A DNA stretch of 64,000 nt from Fallopia convolvulus (lineage: Eukaryota; Streptophyta; Magnoliopsida; Caryophyllales; Polygonaceae): NCBI GenBank assembly GCA_964016875.1, contig OZ024724.1:43825820-43889819 (forward strand), read 5' to 3'. The position numbers and the translations under genes are program-made. This document shows, piece after piece, positions 1 through 12,155 of the stretch. The notes beneath the pieces are model-generated. The model had not been told where the DNA came from. It saw nothing but the letters and a program-made list of their open reading frames with translations, and did no database searches. Within the stretch, counting starts at the first letter, position 1, and each line of letters starts with the position of its first letter.

Positions 1-1986
1 TCTCGATCACAGTTGGACATTAAGTTTAGCTTCAACTTCTGGAATAAAATAATTGCAGAGTTGTTGTTTTGAGCTGTCATTTATGGAATCCTGATTTTCA
101 TCTACATATTATGACTAATTCATCCTGAAGAAGAATGATGTGGTGACCATCCACAAGACTACAGAACCAAATCCCTAACTCATATAAATTCAGATTTGAC
201 ATGTGCTACAACTATAGATGTTTTTGCATATTCCTCTGGCCATAATTACACTGGAAGGCTATTCCAAGGCCATGTGCTTGGAATTGTTTATGAGATTAGG
301 GGACCATCCAAATCATATCATGCAAGTGTTCAAACTTTATCTGTAATTATCCTTTTTTTCCATGCCTAAGCTACGCGAATTTCGTACCAGTTGATCGAGA
401 ATGGCTGATAGTTGAATCTGAGGTAGACTGGTAGTTCTGACATGAGTTGCAAACTTTGAATGAAGGCTGCACATGCATTGGTGATAAGTGATGATGTACT
501 TGTTTGTTTGTGACTGATTATTCCTTGTGTTATGGGCTTATGGCTATTCGATGGAACTTATTCAACTAGATAGCACAATTTGGTAAAACCCCTAATCCTA
601 CACAAGTGCATTGTATGGGTCGATCTTTATATTCCTTTTCGGTTCTTTTATATGCAAGTTGTGGAAGTAACTTCTCACTTCGGAAGTTGAGACTAAATCG
701 GCCATGGTTACTTCTTCTATGTGTAATGTGTTGGGCTTATTGCCCAAATGAGCATCGTTTGATACATGCACTATTCTAAAACTCAGCTTGCCTAGTCGTC
801 CAGCCCATCTAGGTATCCGTCTAGGACTGCCTAGGCAACCGTTTTGCCCGTCTAGGCGCGACCCCTTTTCGCCTAGCGTTTTTTAGAACATTGGATACAT
901 GTTGATTGGCATACTTGATTTTATCACAAGTAGATGGGGGTCTCCTTTATAAAAATTAATTTATAAAGTATATACTTTTTTGAATGCATTATTTCTAAAC
1001 TAGGGCTTTTTTTACTGCATGGAATAATGATCCATATATAAGCAAGCAAGTTAACGGGATGCTAGGGAGCAAGTTCACTGGCTGAGAAGAAAAAGTTTGA
1101 AGGTACGTGCAGAATGAAGGCAGACCTTCATTAGTGTGCAAGCTACAGAAAGATGAGACACAAATTTAAGAATATATTCTATAGGTAAGATTGAGATTCT
1201 TAATTAGATGCTTTTCCTGGGCCGTGTCTGTTCTCCCTTGCCTTGAAAATGACTGGTTAGTCTGGTTTTATATAGCATGCAACATTCTTACAAAGTGCCT
1301 TTTCGGAAAAAACATTCTTAGAAAGTGGGATTAATTGTGAAATATAAGAAAAGTAAGTTGGATGTTTGATAAGCCCACAAAAGCATCAATTTGGAACATT
1401 GAAACTCACTATAATATTAGTGAAATTTGCATTAGCCGTTCAGAAAGTAATCAAGTCATGGTAAACTCAATTTGTAAGAATTCAATATTGAATTTGTTTG
1501 GATGACCATTTTCGGCCTTATTTATTGGCCCATATTTGTATTACAAAATATGTTACCGATGTCTCATACCACATATAGTATTATAGTATTGTTCATTAAT
1601 GTAACTATTGCTTTGTTGCAATATTATATATGATGGTACTAGTACTATACGTTGTGAGACAACATCGGGAACATATCTCGTAGTAAAAGATCCAGATGTT
1701 TTATCAATGATTTTAATTTAATTGACATGTTTTCTTATTACGATAACCTATCAGCAAAAGTATTGTATAACTATATAAGCATTATGTTGAAACAGAATCA
1801 TTCCATACTTGAGAAAAGAATGAGATTGTAAACAAATAACCGGTTGATATCAAACCCTCATGATCGCATGCGCAAGAAGACAAAATGAGATGGAAATGCA
1901 AAAAAAAGTCGATACTTAGTTATTTACAACACACAATAAAAATCACAATCCTCTGGGCTCTTCTGGCTCTAGGAGCCTCCTTTATG
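1..1986. other. intergenic, no gene supported
   Basis: I see no coding region or RNA gene here. The DNA is AT-rich with many short interrupted frames. At about 781-900 there is a short GC-richer stretch with repeated CCTAGG/TCTAGG words, of the kind found in small plant DNA-transposon derivatives; I could not define its ends. The stretch beside the next gene contains that gene's 3' untranslated sequence on the minus strand. Confidence 0.5.
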
Positions 1987-2164
1987 TTACAAATGCACGT
2001 CATGTGAAACACGAAGAAGTCGAACTTGAAAAAAAATTGTAAAAAAACGAAAACGCACAAAATCAAACCAACAAGTGGCCAATTGGCCAACTAAGATCTC
2101 TAATATATCAAGTTCAAACTTCCAAAGGGGCCCACAACTCATCACATTTATTGGCCATCCCCAA

Positions 2165-3985
2165 TCATACACGGTTAGGAGGAGTAGACAAAGTGGGCTC
2201 CACCCGCCTCATAAACCCGGGCTTAGACGACACGTCATCGTTCTCATGGTACGCGTAAGCAAACCCTCCATGCCTAGTCATGTCCATACCCGCCATCTCA
2301 TCCTCACTCGATATCCTCAACAGCCTCAGCTTCTTGAGCCCGTAGAACAACGGGCCCATTGTCACCGTCACCCACCCAAACACCACACAAACCTGCACCA
2401 TCTGCGCCGCCAGCAGCCTCCCTCCGCCGCCCATGAAAAGCCCGTAGGGCCGGCCCGCGTCCCCTCCGTAAACCTCCCCAACGTACCTCTTGGCGGCGAA
2501 CAGCCCCGTGAAGATCACCCCCCACGCGCCGCACCCGCCGTGGAGCTGGGCGGCCTCGAGGGGGTCGTCGAACCGGAGCCTCTCGGCGATCCAGTTGAGC
2601 CCGATCAGGACCCACGACGCCACGAAGCCGCAGACGATGGCGGCCCACGGCTCGACCACGGAGCAGCCCGAGGTGATGGCGGCGAACCCGCCCAGGAGCC
2701 CGTTGCAGACGTCCGTGACGTTCCAGTGGCCCACCAGGAGGCGCTTGCTGAAGAGGGTTGTTAGGGCGGCTGTCGACCCGGCCAATGTGGTGGTGACAGC
2801 TGTCCTGCCTACCCCGCTCCATTGACCGTAGTACCCTCCTGTGGTCCCGTACGGTTTGAGGATGATGAGGAACGAACCCGGGTTAAACCCGTACCAGCCG
2901 AACCAGAGGAGGAAGGTGCCGAGGACTACGAGGGAGGCGCTGTGGCCGCGGAGGGCGATGGACCGCCCGGTTCGGTCGAACCGCCCGATTCTTGGGCCTT
3001 CGATGAGGGCCCCCCAGAGGCCGGCTATTCCACCCACCATGTGGACAACGCCCGACCCGGCGAAGTCGATCACGCCCGACCCGAATAGGAGGTCGTTGGG
3101 CTTGAACGCGCTCGCCCATCCGTCCACGGACCAGAACCAATGCGACACGATTGGGTACACAAATCCTGCCAATTAATTAATTAATTATAATTTCTACCAA
3201 AAAATTTAAAAATATAAAAAAATTGATAGAGTACTTGCCTACTTGACAAGTGCACTAAAATATATTCAAGTTGCCGTTAAAAAATATTGAAAATGTTGCA
3301 GGTAATGTCAGCAAATTGGTCATTACGAGACTAAAACGAATATCCTAATTTACATTTTTTAATCGTTTGCATCGAAAAAACTTAATTAGGGATATATCAT
3401 AGATCGAGATAGATCTTCGTATCGCTTTAAACTTAAAGAAGAAACATATATGTACTTCAGTACGTGCCATCTGTTAGGAAGAATCTTTCATCTGAAAAAG
3501 AAAAACAATTTTAATCGTCTCTAGTAATGATTCTTGAATTTTATCCAGAGGCAAAGTCTGACTTGTCTTAACTGACTTTTATTCGCCGGGGTTGCATGAT
3601 TGGATTGACCAGATCGATCAACTGGCTAAGAAATTGATCTTGATTAGAAATTATAAACTAATAAGTTTAAATTAAAGCGGAAAGTTGAATGTGATGAGTA
3701 AATTAATAGTGTAAGGAATTACCGGTGAGGAAGGTGGAGTAAATAAGATAAGCAACGAACTGGGTCCTCTCGGCGATAGAGCCGCTAGTGATACCAGCGG
3801 CTGCAATGGCGAAAGCCCACTGATAAAGGAAAAAGCTGTAGTCAAAGTCGCCGGCGCCCTCAACAGAAGCCGGGACGTGCTGTAGGCCAAAGAAATGGCG
3901 GCCAATGAAGCCGTTGGAGGGGGTCCCATAGGCAAAGGCGAACCCAAAAAGGTAGTAAGAGAGGCCACCGGCGGCCGCGTCGAGT

Positions 3986-4023
<38 letters not shown>

Positions 4024-4227
4024 CACGGACCCCGCGCAGAGCATGGCGAAGCCCAGCTGCATAGCGAAGACCAGGTACGCGGAGAAGAGGAGGTACGTGT
4101 TGTCCACGGCGTAGGTGACGGTGGTGAAGCTGTCGCAGAGGTAGGAGGCGGCCGCTGTGGCGTTGGAGCCGCCGCCCAGGAGGGCCGCCAGGTCGGAGGC
4201 TTGGCAGGTTTGGAAGGAGGTTGACAT
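2165..4227 (-). CDS. AMT1;2: ammonium transporter, AMT1;2-like (two exons)
   Basis: High-affinity ammonium uptake channel/transporter of the plasma membrane, AMT/MEP/Rh family. Exon 1 is 4227-3723 and exon 2 is 3165-2165. The intron (3722-3166, 557 bp) has GT..AG ends and splits a Gly codon, so the joined frame reads TFLTG-FVYPIVSHWFW without a break, giving 501 aa, normal for AMT1 proteins. Visible family marks are the core DFAGSGVVHMVGG with the first pore His, the second pore His in AAQLHGGCGAWG, and a C-terminal GMDMTRHGGF whose Thr corresponds to the regulatory phosphorylation site known in AMT1 proteins. Many hydrophobic segments fit the 11-helix fold. The C-terminal tail closely resembles Arabidopsis AMT1;2 as I recall it, hence the symbol; the exact paralogue is inference. 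The start is the ATG at 4227, preceded by a TATA box about 70 bp away. No stops or frameshifts are seen. Confidence 0.95.
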
Positions 4228-4295
4228 GGTGGACGTGGGGAATTAATGGGGTCGAATTGAATGAGCGGGTTGGGGTTTGGGGGAAGTGGGTTTGG

Positions 4296-4302
4296 TTTTA
4301 TA
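4296..4302 (-). promoter_or_regulatory. TATA box of AMT gene
   Basis: Minus strand reads CCTATAAAACC here, 69 bp upstream of the AMT start codon, a plausible distance for a short leader. A second TATA-like run lies near 4371-4385. The choice between them is inference. Confidence 0.5.
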
Positions 4303-4329
4303 GGAGGGGGTTGATTGTTTACTTGTGGC

Positions 4330-5045
4330 AATCTAGAGATCGATCGAATATTACAAGAGTTTTTTTTTATATACTTTTATAAATAATAATCTTGTAGAGT
4401 TATCCAAAGGGGACATGTTATTTGCATTTTGCAAGTTGTTAGACCATGTTTATTGGCTTTGTTTAAAATTGGGATGCTAGCTTGGTCAAAGTTATCAAAC
4501 AACATCAACATCATCTCTCACTATGGTTCTGCTCAAGCGGGATTTAGTCATGAGTCTGATTTCGGTTCTACAGAAAGGTGGAGCTGGGACTGATTGACCC
4601 CGGTTCTTCAATTTCGGATCAGTTTCAGGACTGGTTGACCTTCGATTACTCGAGTCTAGACTTTTAAAAAAATTCACTCAGTGGTGAACTCAACTAAGTT
4701 TGAGTTCTTAGAGAACTCGGTTTGCACCATCAACCCCCCCCCCCCCACGAGGGTTTAATACGCAATATTTTCGATTGCACAATTGTGGAAATGAAGAGTT
4801 GGGAAAAGAAGAGTTGGAAAAATGACTTGAACTTGATATTAAGTCGCACACGTATCCTCTCAAGGTTATAGAGGAATCAAAGTCCATGTAGTTCTCTTAA
4901 CTTTGATAAGGAACCCCACTTGGCCACTTACCTAAGACGACCCTTCGGAACCAGCGGAAGAAGCCCAACATGTGTCATCATCGTCAAGTACATGATCCGA
5001 TGACTCCATATAGTTCAACAATTGTGCTCTAAGATCTGCCCTCTT
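4330..5045. other. intergenic, AMT promoter side and edge of hAT relic
   Basis: No gene is seen. The first part is the AMT upstream region on the minus strand. A run of about 14 C lies at 4733-4746. The part from about 4780 onward probably belongs to the hAT relic that follows, but no terminal repeat was identified. Confidence 0.4.
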
Positions 5046-6775
5046 TCAATTGTCGACACAAACTTGAGCTTCCAATGCATCGGGCGTCAATCTTGATCTC
5101 CTATTGTCTAGGATGTTGCCACCTTGGCTAAACTCTTGCTCCACCGCTATCGTTGAGGCGGGAACAACTAATACTTGAGTTGCGATCTTTGCTAGCGTTG
5201 GATACGTCTTCTTATGTTTCTTCCACAAATCTAAAATATTAAATTCTTCTACAAACTCAAAAGTAGTGGTTAGATAAGTATCGAACTCCATATGTGAGCT
5301 TATGTATCTCGGTCTTTTTGTAAGATTTTGCAATAATTGAGACCATGTTCCTAGAAACGAATGGCGAGATGAGGAGGATGATGGGAGTAAATGAGGCGAA
5401 GAAGGCGCCTCACTACCCATGCTATAAACCTTATACAAATCATCAAAAAGAGATCTAACACGTTCCATAATTACATCAACATTATAATTTTGATCATACT
5501 CTTCTAAATTCAATAACTCATAATATTCATTCATAATATCTTGCAAACCTTGTATTTTCCATCTAGGATAAAAAACGCAAGCAACATGATAAATATCGGG
5601 AATAGTTCTATAACAGTTGAACCACTTCCACTTCATGGGTAAAATGGCATCAATCAAGTTACGGCCATGAAAGCCATTCCTTAAAGGCGTCCACCACATT
5701 CAAAGCTTCAAAAAAAAAACATATGAGCACTTGGTGTATAGTTTTGACTAAAAGTATAAGTTGCATCATTGAAAACATTTTAATAATTTACGATCTCATA
5801 GCATTGGTCCCAAAAGGATTTAATTGTTTGCGAATCTGGAACATGTTAAGTGGCAAAGGAAGCGAAAAGTTATTTGTAATGTAAATATATAAGTGGAGTT
5901 CCAACAATGGTCGACCTCTTTTGAAAAATGTATTGCAACAACACCATGATCGTTACAAAACTTCTTCTACTCCTTTGTGGTCTTCTTTTTTAGCCAAATA
6001 TAGTTAATAACATATTTATTAGGTTCAAGATATGAGCTTAAAACTTTCAAACCATCTTGAATACATAAGTTTAAAATATGGCAAACACATCGTACATGAA
6101 AATATATGTTTCCAAAAACAAGTTGACAAACTTGAACCAATTCACTAATAGAAGCGGTGTTGTTAGATGCGTAATCAAATAAAATAGGGAAAACTCTACG
6201 AAGTAGTCTATACTCTTCTAACATTGTACGTATAATTTTACAAATATATCTAGCGGTATACACCCATCAAATTCCCGAAAAGCCAAAACTCGTTTTTGCA
6301 TGTGAAATTGATCATCTACAAAATGACATGTAATGCCCATGTATGAATGAGTTTGAAAGTGATCACTCAAAATATCACTACAAATAGAAATACGAATATC
6401 ATTTTGAGCAAAATTACCGAGACAAATCATTTTTATGAATCTTATATGCTTTAAACATATTTTTTATAAGTGGGTTGCAAATGGTTAATCACCCAATCAT
6501 TTAGACCCAAATTTAATGCAAATTGAAATGCAAATTGATCAACACAAATAGCTTTGTACAAACCATAAACATTACGCTCGTGATTATAATTAAAAACATA
6601 AGGAGGTTGAGAGGAAGAAGATGCAAACGCAGAAAGTTGTGCTTGTCCTCACATCATGCCCAACTTGTATTTGTGCTTTGTCTTCAAATGCTTACTCAAG
6701 GGTCCATAACCTCCATTACACATTCAATTGTACTTCGCGGTACAATAGTTTCACTTGACGACTTATTGGTCTAAA
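5046..6775 (-). pseudogene. degenerate hAT transposase (RICESLEEPER-like)
   Basis: Remains of a cut-and-paste hAT transposase on the minus strand. The C-terminal dimerisation region is clear at 5046-5300: a segment with TYPTLAKIATQVLVVPAST followed by EQEFSQGG and NRRSRLTPDALEAQV, which is the hAT C-terminal dimerisation motif. Upstream fragments at 5967-6263 and 6218-6430 match the middle of such proteins (YMGITCHFVDDQFHMQKR). At about 6640-6735 another frame gives CNGGYGPLSKHLKTKH, the second half of a BED zinc finger. The pieces lie in different frames with stops, so nothing functional can be made. No terminal inverted repeats or target duplication were found. Confidence 0.8.
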
Positions 6776-6865
6776 TGATCCAATACATTGCCTTTGATGA
6801 AGTGCTTTGTGAAAATGTCAGAACTGAACACCTTTGAGTTTTGGTTGGTCGTAGATGCCCCCTTC
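6776..6865 (-). pseudogene. short copia pol fragment at left flank of element A
   Basis: The minus strand reads SSDIFTKHFIKG, resembling the end of the Ty1/copia RNase H region (usual form ADIFTK). Only about 90 bp are present before element A begins. The opposite flank of A (from 16355) is also copia, but from the gag-protease part, so the two flanks were not adjacent in an intact copia. Confidence 0.5.
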
Positions 6866-7749
6866 TGATGCGTCCCTCGTTTGGGATGCTTCGAATCGAT
6901 CGTTGGCTTGAGTATTAGGTCTCTAATTACGCGGCGGAAGGCTTTAAATGGATTGAATTCGGAACAAACAATGGAGAAAACCGAGAGAAATTGTGATTGA
7001 TTTGAGAATATAGGGGGCGGCGCAAGCACAAGGATAAAATAAGGAGCAAACCTCTACTTTATTAAACCCTAATGTGCGCTGAATGAAAACATATGCCTAC
7101 GCTCCCTTATATAGAGAGGCGGCTGAAGAAAACCCAAAGAAACCCTAATATGGTGGCGACGCGCCTAGGGCAAGCGTGCAAGCTTAGGCCCAACGGCGCG
7201 GTCCAAAAGTGGTCGGCGCAAGGCCCATAATTATCCTTCTAAATGTGTAAAACTAACAATAGTAATGTTCCATAATAGAAAGTATGCATAAAAGTACTAA
7301 AAACGGATAGGTCGTCCGTGACCGTGCCGGGAGTGTCACGACAAGGCTGTCGTGAGGCTGGCGAGGCAGGGTCTCGGCGCTGGCGAGGTCATGGCACGGT
7401 CCCGGGCGCTGGCGCGGGCGCTGGCGAGGCCGCTGGTGAGGGCGCTGGCGAGAGGGTCTCGTGAACCTCAATTAGCGATCCATGGCACGGTGCAAGGCTC
7501 GGGTCCGACGGTGGCAAGGGGTTGGAGGTTGTCCCCGTTGGCCCGAGTTGAGGTTCCTCGATGCCGAGGACGCACAAGGTTGTGTGCGTCGGCGCGGCGA
7601 GGGGCGCGCCGTGGCCTGCGGAGAGGCGCGCCACGAGAGATCGTGTCGCGTCTTGGATTGCTCGAGTCCTAGCACCAGTGATGGGGCCATCCGAGCGAAG
7701 TGTGAATGCGTCGTCCTCTTGGCTAGCATCCATGACGGGGGTCGCATCA
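6866..7749 (-). repeat. 3' LTR of element A
   Basis: 884 bp, boundaries fixed by comparison with the copy at 15471-16354 and by the TGATGCG/CGCATCA ends. It contains the last part of the pol frame (7389-7749), so pol ends inside the LTR. A TATATA run at about 7121-7126 may mark the promoter on this strand. Confidence 0.92.
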
Positions 7750-8975
7750 CCCTCCCCCACTTGGTTGGGAAACGTCCCCGTTTCCTCATAAGCGGGTGCA
7801 ACATAGGGGGAGAGCTCAGCGACGTTGAAACTGGAGTGTACCGAGTGCTTGCCTTCGAGGTCGAGCTTGTAGGCGTTGTCTCCGATTTGCTCAAGGACCC
7901 AAAAAGGCCCATCTCCACGCTGGTGAAGCTTCGTCTTCCTGGAATCCGGAAACCTGTCCTTCCGAAGATGGAGCCACACGAGGTCCCCGGGGTTGAAAAC
8001 CATGCGTTTCCGACCCTTGTTGTGTTGAGCCTTGTATTGAGTGGCGCGGCGCTCCAATTGACTTCTAGTCCGCTTGTGCAACTTGCGGATGGCTTCGGCA
8101 CGGTTGGAGGCGTCGATGTGCTCACCGTTCTTCAAAGGCCGAGGGGTAAGATCCATCGGAGAGTGAGGGTTGAGGCCATAGACAATCTCGAACGGCGTCA
8201 TCCGAGTAGCCGAGTGTTTGGACCTGTTATAAGCAAACTCAATAAAGGGTATTAGATCCTCCCACCGGCGTGGGTTATTTTTGAGCACCGTCCGAAGAAG
8301 GGTGCCCAGGGTCCGATTGGTCACCTCAGTTTGACCATTTATTTGGGGATGATAAGAAGTAGAAAAGAGCAATTGTGTGCCTAGCTTTCCCCAAAGCGTT
8401 CTCCAGAAATTGCTACAAAATTTCGTGTCTCGATCACTAACAATAGTGCGAGGCACGCCATGTAATCTCACGACATGCTCAAAGAACAAGTTTGCGATTT
8501 CAGTCGCATTGTTGTTCCCTTTGCATGGCACGAAGTGAGCCATCTTGGAGAAGCGGTCCACAATCACGAAGATCGAATCTTTACCGCCCCTAGACATCGG
8601 AAGACCCGTAATAAAATCCATAGAGAGATATTCCCACGGGGTATCCGGTATAGGCAACAGAGTATAAAGGCCATGAGGTTGGAACCTCGACTTAGCAGTT
8701 TGGCACGGCACACAACCCCGACAATACTTGTGAACGTCCGAAGCCATGTGTGGCCAAAAGAAGTGTTCACGAAGTGCTGCTAGGGTTTTGGCTATGCCAA
8801 AGTGGCCCCGGCCATCATGAGCTTCTTTGAGCAATAGATGCCTCACAGACGAGGCCGGAATGCAAAGCTTCCCGGCACGGTAGAGATATCCATTGTCCAA
8901 AAAGAATGTCTCATGGATTCGACTTTGCTCAAGGTTCTCCATGATCGGTTTAAAATATGGATCATGCAAATACAA
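7389..8975 (-). pseudogene. integrase and C-terminal tail of element A polyprotein
   Basis: 528-codon open stretch. It starts with a His/Cys zinc-binding region ending CRGCVPCQTAKS. The catalytic core follows, with Asp in YLSMDFITGLP, Asp in TIVSDRDTKF and Glu in INGQTEVTNRTLG (DDE pattern). A C-terminal domain (NPGDLVWLHLRKDRFP...) comes next, then a long Pro/Ala-rich tail. I see no chromodomain. The frame crosses the polypurine tract at NQVGEGDATP and continues about 120 codons into the 3' LTR before stopping at 7389. A TAA at 8976 separates it from RNase H upstream, so it is part of a broken polyprotein and not an independent gene. Confidence 0.88.
7750..7762 (-). other. polypurine tract of element A
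   Basis: Minus strand AAGTGGGGGAGGG lies directly before the 3' LTR (TGATGCG). It is the plus-strand DNA priming site of the element and is also translated as part of the pol frame. Confidence 0.85.
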
Positions 8976-9581
8976 TTACTTAATCAAGGAGAACCCTAGC
9001 AAATTGGCCTGAAGTTGAGTCAGAAGCACAAACCTGCGTGACAGAGCGTCTGCCACGACATTTTCTTTTCCTTTCTTGTGGGCGATAATATACAGAAAAG
9101 TTTCCATAAATTCCACCCACCGAGCATGGCGCCTGTTTACAGTCGTTTGACTCCTAAGATAAGCAAGGGCCGCATGGTCCGTGTGAATAACGAACTCACT
9201 AGGCCAAAGATAGTGCTGCCATGTTTTAAGAACCCGAATAAGTGCGTACACCTCCTTGTCATACGTCGGGTAATTGAGAGTTGCCCCTGTTAATTTTTCA
9301 CTAAAGTATGCAATAGGGCGTCTCTCTTGAAGGAGTACGCCGCCTACGCCATAGTCGGAGGCGTCGCACTCGATCTCAAAGCGCTTAGTGAAGTATGGCA
9401 ATTGCAAGACCGGAGTGCTACATAAAGCATCCTTTAAGGCCCTAAAGGCGGCCTCATGAATCGGCATCCACTTGATTGTGGAGGCCTTCTTGGTCAGATT
9501 GTGGAGTGGCCCGACGATGGAACTAAAGTCCTTGACGAATCGCCGATAGAACCCTGCGAGCCCTAAGAAGGATCGAACCAT
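8976..9581 (-). pseudogene. RNase H segment of element A
   Basis: About 200 codons on the minus strand. It begins with the RT connection (FLGLAGFYRRFVKDFS), followed by a gypsy RNase H: first Asp in IECDASDYGVGGVL, Glu in YDKEVYALIRVL, Asp in IHTDHAALAYL and ADALSRR near the end. An in-frame TAG just upstream (about 9603) replaces the usual Trp of IREWP, and a TAA at 8976 cuts it from integrase. Confidence 0.87.
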
Positions 9582-9602
9582 CGTCGGGGTCGTAGGGGTG
9601 GG

Positions 9603-10283
9603 CTACTCTCGGATGGCGTGGATCTTGTCGTCATCCACTTTCAGCCCATCCTTGGACACGACGAACCCAAGAAAATTCGTCGTGTCCGTGCAAAACGAAC
9701 ATTTGTCCAAGTTTACAAACAAAGAGTGTTCGCGAAGGCACTCTAACACCATCCTAAGGTGCCTCGCGTGAGAATCTAAGTCTTTAGAAAAAACCAAAAT
9801 ATCGTCAAAATAGACGACAACAAAACGTCCTATAAATTTACGAAAAACAAAGTTCATAAGCCGCATAAAAGTACTAGGGGCGTTTGTCAAGCCAAAAGGC
9901 ATGACAAGCCATTCGTACAAACCGTGCTTGGTTTTAAATGCGGTCTTCCACTCGTCGCCTTCATGCATCCGGATTTGGTGGTATCCGCTCCGGAGATCGA
10001 TCTTGGAGAACAAGGCGGCGCCGTGGAGCTCATCTAGCATGTCATCGAGCCTTGGAATGGGATGTCTGTACTTCACCGTGATCTGATTTATGGCTCGGCA
10101 GTCGACGCACATACGACACGAACCATCTTTCTTCGGCACGAGGATCACCGGCACCGCGCAAGGGCTCAAGGACTCGCGGACGAATCCCTTGTCCAACAAG
10201 TCTTGAACTTGGCGTTGAAGCTCCTCGGTTTCCCTTGGTGAAGTCCTATAAGCGGCTTGATTGGGAAGGGAGGCGCCTGGCAC
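9603..10283 (-). pseudogene. reverse transcriptase segment of element A
   Basis: RT fingers, palm and thumb of Ty3/gypsy type: VPVILVPKKDGSCRMCVDCR, then FSKIDLRSGYHQIRM with the first catalytic Asp, MPFGLTNAPSTFMRLMN, and the catalytic YFDDILVFS box. A TGA near 10308 (probably CGA to TGA) lies between protease and RT, and a TAG (TGG to TAG) ends this stretch, so reading through needs two restored codons. Confidence 0.9.
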
Positions 10284-10307
10284 GAGGTCGATCTTGTGCT
10301 CAATCCC

Positions 10308-12155
10308 TCAGATCGGCGGCAAGCCCTTCGGAAGCTCATCCGGCATGATATCTTCAAACTCCTTCAATAAAGACACAATAGAAGATGGGAGTGAAGAATT
10401 CTCAGACTTAATAATAGAAAGAAGGGGAACAAGAATGAAACAAGAAAGACTCCCCTGAATGGATTTCTCCACGTCCCGACGCCTGGCTAAGAGTAGACGC
10501 TCCTGGCAAGTGCCTAGCAAGGGTGGCTCGGCGTCGGTGCTCGTCCGAGCAGCTTCTGGGGCAATTTTTGGATATGTTGTAGCCCCTGGAATTTGAGGAA
10601 GATTGCCCCTGGAAACGCCGTGAAACTCGTCCCGTAGCTCCTGGAATCCGAGTTTTCGTGTAGCGACGGCGTGGTGCGCGACGCTAGGAGGGGTGCTCGG
10701 CGGTCCTTTGCTCAAATTGGTGTCCCCTGGGCGTTTTTTGTGCAGAGCTGTTGGAAACTCAATTTTAAGGGGTTTGGAGCTTGGAACGCCGAGAGAAGCT
10801 TCAGAAATCTGTTTGAATCCCTTTTCGTCAAAATCTGCGGCGTTCGGCGCGTTGCCGAGGCCTCTCGACGCAAACTGTCGGCCCTCCTCCAGATTCTGTC
10901 GGCGCGTTGCATCTTGATCATCATTGGATCTGTTTTTGGGTGTCTTGGCACCAAGAACGCCTATAGAATCTGCATTCTTGCCCTCGGACGCCGATGGCGT
11001 CTTGTTCGGCGCGCCGGTGCCGTTGTCGCTAGCCTTTTGTCGTTGGCTTTCGACTTCATCCTGTAGAGCTTCACTAGGCGACATAGGTAAGAGAGTCACG
11101 CGCTTCCCATGGTAATTGAACATGTAAGTGTTCAAATACCCGTCGTGAAGCACGCGACGATCGTATTGCCGTGGACGCCCCAACAAGAGGTGCGTGGCGT
11201 CCATTGGCGTTACGTCACATAAGATTGAATTCGAGTATTGACCAATAGAAAAGTTGAAGATTACCTGTTTGTCGACCCAATATCCTCCATCATTTGATAT
11301 CCATTGAAGCTTGAATGGTTGAGGATGTGGTGTGGTCGGCAATTTGAAGTGATCGACAACCTTCTTTGAAAGGAAATTTGCACAACTCCCGGAATCAATT
11401 ATGACACTCAGCGAGACATTGCTGACCAAACATCGGGTGTGAAAAAGTTGCTCGCGTTGGTCCGTGCGCGGTGCCTCGCGGACGCTTAGGGCGCGCCGAG
11501 TAACTAGGCCGAGCTTGGCCACGCCGAGGGCATCCGATGGATCGCACTCGAGCTCGGCGGCGTCGATCTCATGCGCCACAACTTCTTCGTCCTCCTCACT
11601 ATCATATGGCTCGCCTTGAGTGGTGAACAAAACCTTCTTGTTGTTGGGACAGTTCCGTTGCATATGGCCACGTCCTCCGCACTTGTAGCAAGCCATATGA
11701 CGGACTCGATCGGCGTTCGGTTCAGCGGTGCGCGGCGCGGCTGGGGCCTTGGCAGGCGATGCCTCGGCCTTTGCTTTGGAACCTGTCGAAGGGATAGGCA
11801 AAGAAGGAGCAAACCGATTAGTAGATAAACTGGATTGACTAGAGTTTGACACATACCTTGAATTGGACCATCCCGACTTGGTTCGCATCTCTTGTTTGTG
11901 GATTTGCATGGCGGTGTGAACCAAGTTGTTTATGTCCTTAATTGGAAGGATCTCCAACCTATCTTGAATGGATTGCCTCAAACCCGAAAGGAAACGTGTC
12001 TTCATAACGGAGGGGGACACACTCATGCCCGCCTTGAAGAACATGTCCTCGAGCTTTGCAAAGTATTCCTTCGGCGTCATTGTGCCTTGTTTGATGCGCA
12101 TGATTTCAATGTGCATATTGTCCTTGTAATCGGCCGGAATGTACCTCTTCTTCAA
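10308..12155 (-). pseudogene. gag C-terminus, zinc knuckle and protease of element A
   Basis: 615 codons open. The N-terminal part is the end of the retrotransposon gag domain (GTMTPKEYFAKLEDMFFKAG). It is followed by a CX2CX4HX4C zinc knuckle (CYKCGGRGHMQRNC) at about residues 155-168. An aspartic protease follows with active site VIIDSGSCANFLSKKVV and the flap/C-terminal LLLGRPRQYDRR. A long variable linker leads to RT. The protease active site is intact, but the frame ends in a TGA before RT. Confidence 0.88.

Noticed and set aside
2304..3176. Several long open frames on both strands over the AMT exon
   Set aside because: They are shadows of the GC-rich AMT coding frame in other frames and contain no recognisable protein.
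7352..8255. Plus-strand open frames across element A integrase and LTR
   Set aside because: They are antisense shadows of the pol frame, with no intron signals or protein resemblance, unlike the antisense ORF of element B.
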